The position numbers and the translations under genes were made by a program. Shown one piece after another: positions 58,001-64,000 of a DNA stretch of 64,000 nt (its first letter is position 1; every line of letters starts with the position of its first letter). The notes below the pieces were generated by a model. The model saw only the letters and a program-made list of their open reading frames with translations, was not told where the DNA came from and did no database searches. This DNA is from CAWBOY01 sp963790585. Lineage in GTDB: Bacteria; Planctomycetota; Planctomycetia; Gemmatales; Gemmataceae. The stretch is from contig CAWBOY010000002.1 of the NCBI GenBank assembly GCA_963790585.1, positions 1,178,001-1,242,000 on the forward strand, read 5' to 3'.

Positions 58001-61000
58001 CGGCAAAGTCGCCTGATACGTGATTGTGATCGATTGACCGACAGGCAGGAGCGAATCGCTGATCGCGACCGATGTATCCCCGGCCGTGTCACCCTTGATC
58101 ACGGTACCTTGCGAAGTCGTGACCGAGCCGACCTTGAGAACGGCGCCCGGGACAAGCAGGTCGCTGACATTGACATCAAATGCTGGAGCATCCGACCCGA
58201 CCGCGTGCGATACGACGACCGTATAGGTAACCAAATCACCAGCGTCGCCTTTGGCCACACTAGCCGACTTAACGATTTGCAGCTTGGGTTCGACGACATT
58301 GACCTTGGCCGATGCAGTCAGCGTACCGCTGCCGTAATTCAAAGTAGCGTTGTTTGTGAGAGTCGCCCCATCCTTGTTCGCGGCCACGTTGTCAACGTGT
58401 GCTGTAACTTCGACCGTGATCTGGTAGGCACTGGAACCGCTGACGTTCGGGGCGACCACAACGCCACTGCCAAAATTGAACGTGGCTGAGGCACCGGAGC
58501 CAGTGCCCGAGCCGCCGATGCTTAACGCCGATCCGCTGATGGCCGCGCCAATGGCGTCGACCTTGGAGCTGACATAGGTCATACTCACGCCGGAAGAAGG
58601 CAGAAGATCGCTAAGTGACAGGCCAGCCGAATACGTCGCGGCGGACAGGGTGAATGTCATATCGTAGGTGACATTCTCGCCGACCACGACACTCGGCAGC
58701 GTCACCTGGCTGACGGAACCCGAAACAGCCGTCTTTGTAAGATTCGAGGGAATAGCGATCGAGAGCGGTGCCGATCCACTCACGGTATAGGTGTTGACGT
58801 TATCGGAGGAGGAAAGCGGCCCGGTCCGTTCGCCGGTCGAAGAGCCCGGGGTACCCGGCGTATTCGAGCCAGTGCCGTTGCCGGTCGTACCGTTAGTGCC
58901 CGGCAAACTCGTCCAGTTCGACTGGGCCGTGTTCGTGACGGTCAGAGCCGGCGTGACATTCTGCTGCAATTGCGTCGTGAACTGCACCGTCAGCGACTGG
59001 CCAACAGCCAATTGATTGATCGAATCCGTGATCCCGCTGTTGGTGGACGCGAAGTTCACCGTGACTCCCGGCGGCGTCGAGCCAACAACTATCTGGTTGG
59101 AAATTGTGGATTCATAGCTCGGCAGCAAGTCATTCAACGCAACATTGAATGCGGTGGCGTCACCGGTGTTGGTCAGTACAACTTGATAGGTGACGTTCGT
59201 TCCAGCCTGGAACGGAGCGGAGGTGACGACAGACTTCACGAGCGAGAGCTTTGGCTCGACAACGTCTACTTCGACAGTGTTGGAGGCGTTCCCATTGTTG
59301 AGGTACGACCCGCCGGACAACACCTTGAAGCTGTTATCCAGCTTCGTGCCATCGACGTTGCCGCCGACGTTGTCGACCAGGGCGTTGAAATCAACGATAG
59401 CGAACGATTCGTAGTTGAGATCGCGGGCCGTATTGTTGAGATCACCCAGGCTAAAGGTGGGTGAGCCATTGGCCGCCACACTGATGTTGCCTGCAGGCAA
59501 GGCCACGGTCGGCGTGATGCCGCTGAGTTGACTTGCACTCGTGTAGTTCCCAGTGAAATTCAAACCGGCTCCAGACAGCCCAACACTCCCGGTGGATTGA
59601 ATCTGGCCGCCCGAGGTCGGCGTGACGAATGCGACGTCGGCGGTGCCATCATTGAGGAAGGACATTCCAGCTGGCAGCAAATCGGCTAGTTGGAAGCTCG
59701 GCAAAGTGGACGATTGCGGGATGCGTACCGCCAGGCGATAGCGAACGATCTCGCCGACTGCTACATTGTTTCCCGTGGTCGACGACTCCGAAGTCGTGAT
59801 CAGGCTCTTCGTCGGCGTTGCAGGATTAACATAGAATTTCGCGGTGCTTTGACCGTCGGTTGTCCGAAACGTCGAATCCGCGACGTCGTTGGGGGAAGTA
59901 GCGGTCACGGGGCGACCCAAGTCGTCGTACTTAACGTCGGCCGTATTGTCGATTTCCTGGCCCGGTGTGAGCGTGCTAGTCAAGGTGCCGCTGATCGTGA
60001 TTGTGATCGTCCGATTGGACCCGGTCGGCATGTTGAACTCGGTCGCCGTCGTCAAGCTATTGCCGGACAGGGAGAAGTTCGAGGCGCCGACCAAACTGGC
60101 CGAGTCGACTACCGACGTAATCGTCGGGTTCAAAATCAACCCAGGAATCGGATCCGTGAGGTTCAGGTCGTAGGCATTGGGCGTCGTGTCGTCGTGATTC
60201 AATACGATCGTGTACACGACTGGATCGCCGGCATCGCCGGTTCCACCAGCTACGCCATTTACTTTGACCGTCTTGTTGATGTTTACTTTCGGCTCGACGA
60301 TGGTCGTAGAAGCCTTGGCAGCATTCTCGGTTTCCGGATTGCCATTGCCGTCTTTGTAGGTCAGGACCGCGTTGTTGGTTAGCGTGACTCCAGCCTTGTT
60401 GCTGGTGACGTTCAAAACGATCGCTCGGTAGGTGAAGCTGATCGTGTCGTGGTTCGAGCCGTCGGTCGTGGTATTGCTGTCCGTGATCGTTCCAAGCGTA
60501 AACGTGATGACCTGGCCGACATCGGAGGCCGACCCGGAACCCGTAAAGCTCACACCCGAAGTCGCGCTGGCGGCGGTGCCGTCAATGAAACCGAGGCCTG
60601 CCGGGAGCGTGTCGGTCACGACGGCATTGTTTGTGACGCCCTGAGGGACGGTCACGGTTACCGTGTAGGTCACAACTTCGCCGATAACTACATTGCCTGG
60701 ACCCGTGACGCTCGGGACATTCTCCGTAGCCAGTGTCTTCGTAGTTGTGGGTGCGGCGATGGTTACCGTGCTGGAGTTGCTGAGGGGCGTCGGCGTAAAC
60801 GTTGGGCCGTTTGGCTCAGAGGCGTAGTTCGTTATCTCGGCTGTATTCTTGAGGTTTTCCAGAGGTTGTACAGGGTTGGCGCCGGTCGTCCCTTCGGCCT
60901 GGAGGTCGTAGGTGATTATGACCACATTCGCTCCGCTTGACGGGCTGTATGCGGCCAGGCTACCTTGAGTCGAAGAGGGGTCGACCAGTTCGATTCCGCC

Positions 61001-63720
61001 ACTCGTGAAGAAATCGGCGGGGGTTGCCGCGCTGCCGTCCGGCTTGGTATAGGCCAAGACGTTGCCAGCGCCGTCGGTGATCGAGAAATGAAGTCCACCG
61101 GCCGGGATTTGGAAGCCGGTCGGGATTGTATCATTGAGAGTGACGTTGAAGGCTCCGCCAGGACCGGTACCTTTGTTTTGAACGGCGACAGCGAAGCGAA
61201 CGAGATCGCTAGCCTGGACATTGCTTAGATTGCTGTCGATCGGATGGCTGGCCAGTCCCGTGGAGTCGATCGTTCCGGTGAAGCCCGTGCCGGATGTGCC
61301 TGGGGCGTTGAAGCTCACAGGGGCAACGGTGCCGGGGCTGAACACGCCGTTTTTGTCGCTCGTCGAGACGACGCCTTTCGTGATGGAAAGGTTTGGCTCC
61401 TCCATCTTGATCATGACGATCGCGTCGAGGTGCTGGGTGCCACCGGTTTCCGAGCCTTCGTCTTCGCTTCCCTGATTGGTCAGGAACAGCCCATCAGAGA
61501 ACTTGGCGTCCGTTGCCTGAACCGTGAAGAGAATATCCGACTCAGACGGCTGGTTGGCTGGATCCTTGTAGTCGCCATAGGTGAACGTGAAACTATTGGC
61601 CGTCGTGTTGTCGGTGACGGTCGGGACGATGCCGGACTTGGCGTTGAACGTGTCATTGGAACCAAAGGCCCATGTTCCAGGGGCGGCCAAAGTGGCCGAA
61701 ACTGTAGACACGTGAGTCAGCGAGTTGTTCGGCGCCATGCTCGTATTGAATACCGGCAATGGCAGGTAGTCCGACAGGCTATAGTCGACGATATCGCTAT
61801 GGGGCAGCGTATAGGTTAGTTCGTATGTCACGAGGTCGCCCGGCTTCACCAGAGCATGACCCTGACTATCTGTGGCGTAACTCGTCACTCCGTTCACGGC
61901 GTAGACGGTCTTTGTCAAGTTGCCGCGAATGAGGCCGATGCTGGCCGCACTGTCGTCAGTCTGAGGCGTACCAGTGTCGGTCGAGGCATCCTGGAATTTG
62001 AGGACGTCGCCCGTTCCCGCGGAAGAGCCTGGGGTGTGGCCAATGGTGACGGTGTCAGTCAGGTTGTCGCCTTCGACGACCGGTGCCTTGGCAAAACCAG
62101 CAGGTGCCGTCGGATTGTAGGTGTAGAAGTTCTGCACCTGGGTGTAGAACGTAATCGTTCCGGTCGTCCCGGAGAAGGTAGGTAGCGGATTTGGATCAGC
62201 GCCGCCAGTTCCGCCGTTAGGGATCGACGCGCCAGCAATCGGCCGCCAGTAGCGTTGCCGAGGTCGCTGACCTGCTGAGAAACGTTGAACGTCGTCGTCG
62301 TGATTCCTGATGTCGTATCTTGCGGCGTAAAGTTCCAGTTGGAAGGAGTGAAGGCGCCGCTGACCGTTGAACCGTGCTGCGTGTACGTGATTGAGGGCGT
62401 GTAACCGGCGGGGTCGTAAATCAGTTGACCGTCAGAAATCAGGTCCTGCGACAGGACCTGTTGGAAGGCGAAGAAATCGGATACCTGGAAATTGAGCGTG
62501 TATTTGAGAATATCGCCGGGCTGGGTGTCGCCAGGGTGGGTCAGGTTGGTAACGCCCTTCTGAATGGCGATCGATTTGTCCGTGATCTTGTCTTGCGCTG
62601 TCGCGCTGATCGGCTTGTTGGCCGCGGGATCGTTGGTGTTTAACGGCTTGTAGGTGCCGGCGACGGAGGCGTTGTTTACCGATGGCTCGAAGGCACCAGA
62701 GCTTAGGGGCAGGACGTCCGCGTTCGTGTTGTCGTATTCGGGAATGTAGAACGTGAAGAGCAACTTCGCATCGACGTTGCCGTCTCCGGTGAGGGAACTG
62801 ATGGTTCCATCAATCGTTCCACCGGGAGTACTGGTCGAGGGCAGCGTGTTCGGCGTCCACGTTGCGCCGCTGTTTCCTGCTCCAGAGAACGTTACCGAAT
62901 CGAGGCTTACAAACTGCATGTTGTTCGGCAGCAGGTCTTTGAGGTCGTCGGCTGTTACCGTTTGACCATTGGCAACCGTCACGTCCAGTTCGTACTGGTG
63001 CTTGAAGTTCGGCCCTGTGGCCGTCTCCTGCTCGGGGCCGAGGTAGATCTTCTTCAAAATTAGGACCGTTGGGTCGATCGGGGCGGTCGCTTGAGCGCCT
63101 ACGATTGTCGGGTCTGTGGCTGGCATGAAGACTGGTGAATCGCCATAGGCGAACCCGGCATCGGCCGAGATATTCATCGGCTGGGCGACGAAGGCGTGGT
63201 CGCTCATATTGAGCGTCAAATTCAATGTTGCCGGTGGTTGGCCGTTCGTGAAACTTCCGAAGGGCATCTGGAACACGGCAACCTGGTCGCCTGGAGTTCC
63301 GGTGAGAATGAGCGGGTTGCCGCTGCTGTCGACACCGTAAGGAGACTTGGCATGACCGGAAGCGTCGAAGGTGAGGATGATCGGCGTTACGTTCTGACCG
63401 AGGTATGTTGCGCTCTTGAACGTGACGCCCTGGTTATTCGGTTGATCGCCGGTCGAGGGCAAATAAACGTCGACATAAGGAGCATAGCCGGTTGCATTGC
63501 CGGTGTTTGTCAATGCGACGGAAGCATTGAATGTCGATCCAATTAACGCATTCGGCGGCACTGTCAAGGTCGCAACAGGATTCGCGTCCATTAATGTCCG
63601 CGATTCAAGCTCTTCCAACAGGAGTTGACGCTTTTCCATAAGCGTTGACTTCCTTGGTTTGGAAAATTGGCTTTGGGCAAAACGATTCTTGGCTTTGCGT
63701 GCGACTGAGTTTGGAGACAT
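55095..63720 (-). pseudogene. Giant surface protein with DUF11-like repeats, choice-of-anchor A, FN3 and DUF4214, frame breaks
   Basis: About 2,875 residues when repaired. The N-terminus (MSPNSVARKAKNRF, then LLLEELESRTLMDANP) is the LExLExR motif of planctomycete exported proteins. From about residue 60 to 2,250 come some fifteen related beta-sandwich units of the DUF11 type (pattern 'GxxVTYTVTVT...V.D.LP.GL.F...NTATVT'). A CNA_B-like unit (NDISGFVFLDHSKAGDYSSL) lies near 1,790. A choice-of-anchor A region starts with CSGQLLDAATGFNLFAFSDV at about 2,290, then an FN3 domain and a C-terminal DUF4214 region (FSDFLHHAPNASQLNYYGNA). The frame changes near 62240 and near 55985; length is 1 modulo 3. 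It is probably a cell-surface or stalk/adhesion protein. Start at ATG 63720 with GAGGT upstream. Confidence 0.85.
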
Positions 63721-63781
63721 GCGAGTACCTCGAAGAAATAGAGTTAGAAACGTCAACAGCGACACATCACAAAAAGCAATG

Positions 63782-63870
63782 GACGGAGCCTGTCCCGGCA
63801 CCAATTCGATTGGTGTTTTTTGCGAATAGACGGAGCCTGTCCGGGCACCAATTTGGGTTGGTGTTTTTGA
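63782..63870. repeat. Two 41-base direct repeats with hairpins upstream of the giant gene
   Basis: GACGGAGCCTGTCCCGGCAC begins at 63782 and again at 63829 (CCGGGCAC in the second). Each copy continues with CCAATT-x-TTGGTGTTTTT, a short hairpin followed by a T-run on the plus strand. On the minus strand they lie 62 bases or more before the giant gene's start, so they may act as repeated terminators or leader elements. The sequence from 63871 to 64000 shows no gene. Confidence 0.7.
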
Positions 63871-64000
63871 CAAACTCTTTGGGGCTTCGCAAAAGCCCAC
63901 AAGGCTAAAAGGGAAAAACGGGGTGACGAAGGCTCAGCGAGCGGCGATGGAATCGGCGCACGACGGAACTCGTCGAAGTCGCAACGAAATGCGGAGACGC

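Noticed and set aside
56510..58489. Plus-strand frames inside the giant surface gene
   Set aside because: They mirror the repeat structure of the minus-strand protein and have arginine-rich composition typical of shadows.
1..64000. CRISPR arrays or classical defence genes (restriction, toxin-antitoxin, Cas)
   Set aside because: No regularly spaced repeats and no such genes were seen; the nearest to a conflict system is the FtsH-like operon.

Overview
The window looks like a planctomycete chromosome segment, most likely of the Gemmataceae type; this is inferred from gene content, not from any search. The pointers are two large exported proteins that begin with an LExLExR(x)L motif (34515 and 63720), a giant protein of about 2,870 residues with DUF11-like repeats, a choice-of-anchor A region, fibronectin III and DUF4214, families common in planctomycetes (DUF4058-like and DUF6941-like), a high density of insertion sequences, and many intergenic palindromes. 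Base composition is moderately GC-rich. One tRNA (Ser, UGA) is present. No rRNA and no CRISPR array were seen.

Layout. 0.1-1.8 kb: an IS1380-type transposase. 2.2-9.6 kb: an integrated element with a structured leader RNA, small proteins, an AlpA-like HTH protein, a TOPRIM primase, a DUF3631-type ATPase and a tyrosine integrase, abutting the 3' end of tRNA-Ser; the integrase is split by an ISAs1-type IS. 9.8-16.8 kb: a DUF4058-like gene, then an operon built around a soluble FtsH-like AAA+/M41 protease with small partner proteins, then a DUF6941-like gene split by an IS5-type IS. 17-24 kb: an exported nuclease/phosphatase-fold protein, hisC, a DUF6941-like gene and hisB in one operon, and two trypsin/PDZ proteins of which one has lost its catalytic residues. 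24.2-34.2 kb: a glycan block with two-domain and multi-domain glycosyltransferases, large membrane proteins and an L-2-hydroxyglutarate oxidase-like enzyme. 34.5-39.8 kb: secreted proteins, one disrupted by an IS1634-type element that itself carries a 192-bp palindromic insertion. 40.1-47.0 kb: a minus-strand operon for an unusual nucleotide sugar (GHMP kinase, SDR, thiamine-dependent E1 alpha and beta, a ColD-like 3-dehydratase, a radical SAM protein). 47-55 kb: a two-component system, a phosphatase-like/SUI1 fusion, a Bax-inhibitor-1 protein, a heptosyltransferase-like protein and Maf. 55-63.7 kb: the giant surface protein.

Two themes run through the window. First, three IS insertions can be undone exactly: removing the element and one copy of its target duplication restores an in-frame gene (integrase, DUF6941-like gene, secreted paralogue), and removing the 192-bp element restores the IS1634 transposase. 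Second, about fifteen single-copy genes carry one or more +1/-1 frame breaks, concentrated at 24-34 and 40-46 kb. Several lie in short repeats or homopolymers, and most of the IS transposases are intact. This pattern suggests consensus errors in the assembly more than true gene decay, so genes reported as frameshifted should be read as probably functional single genes unless raw reads show otherwise.

The best candidates for little-described biology are the FtsH-like protease operon (10.6-14.8 kb), the nucleotide-sugar operon (40.1-47.0 kb), the leader RNA of the integrated element (2.29-2.38 kb) and the placement of a DUF6941-like gene inside the histidine operon.
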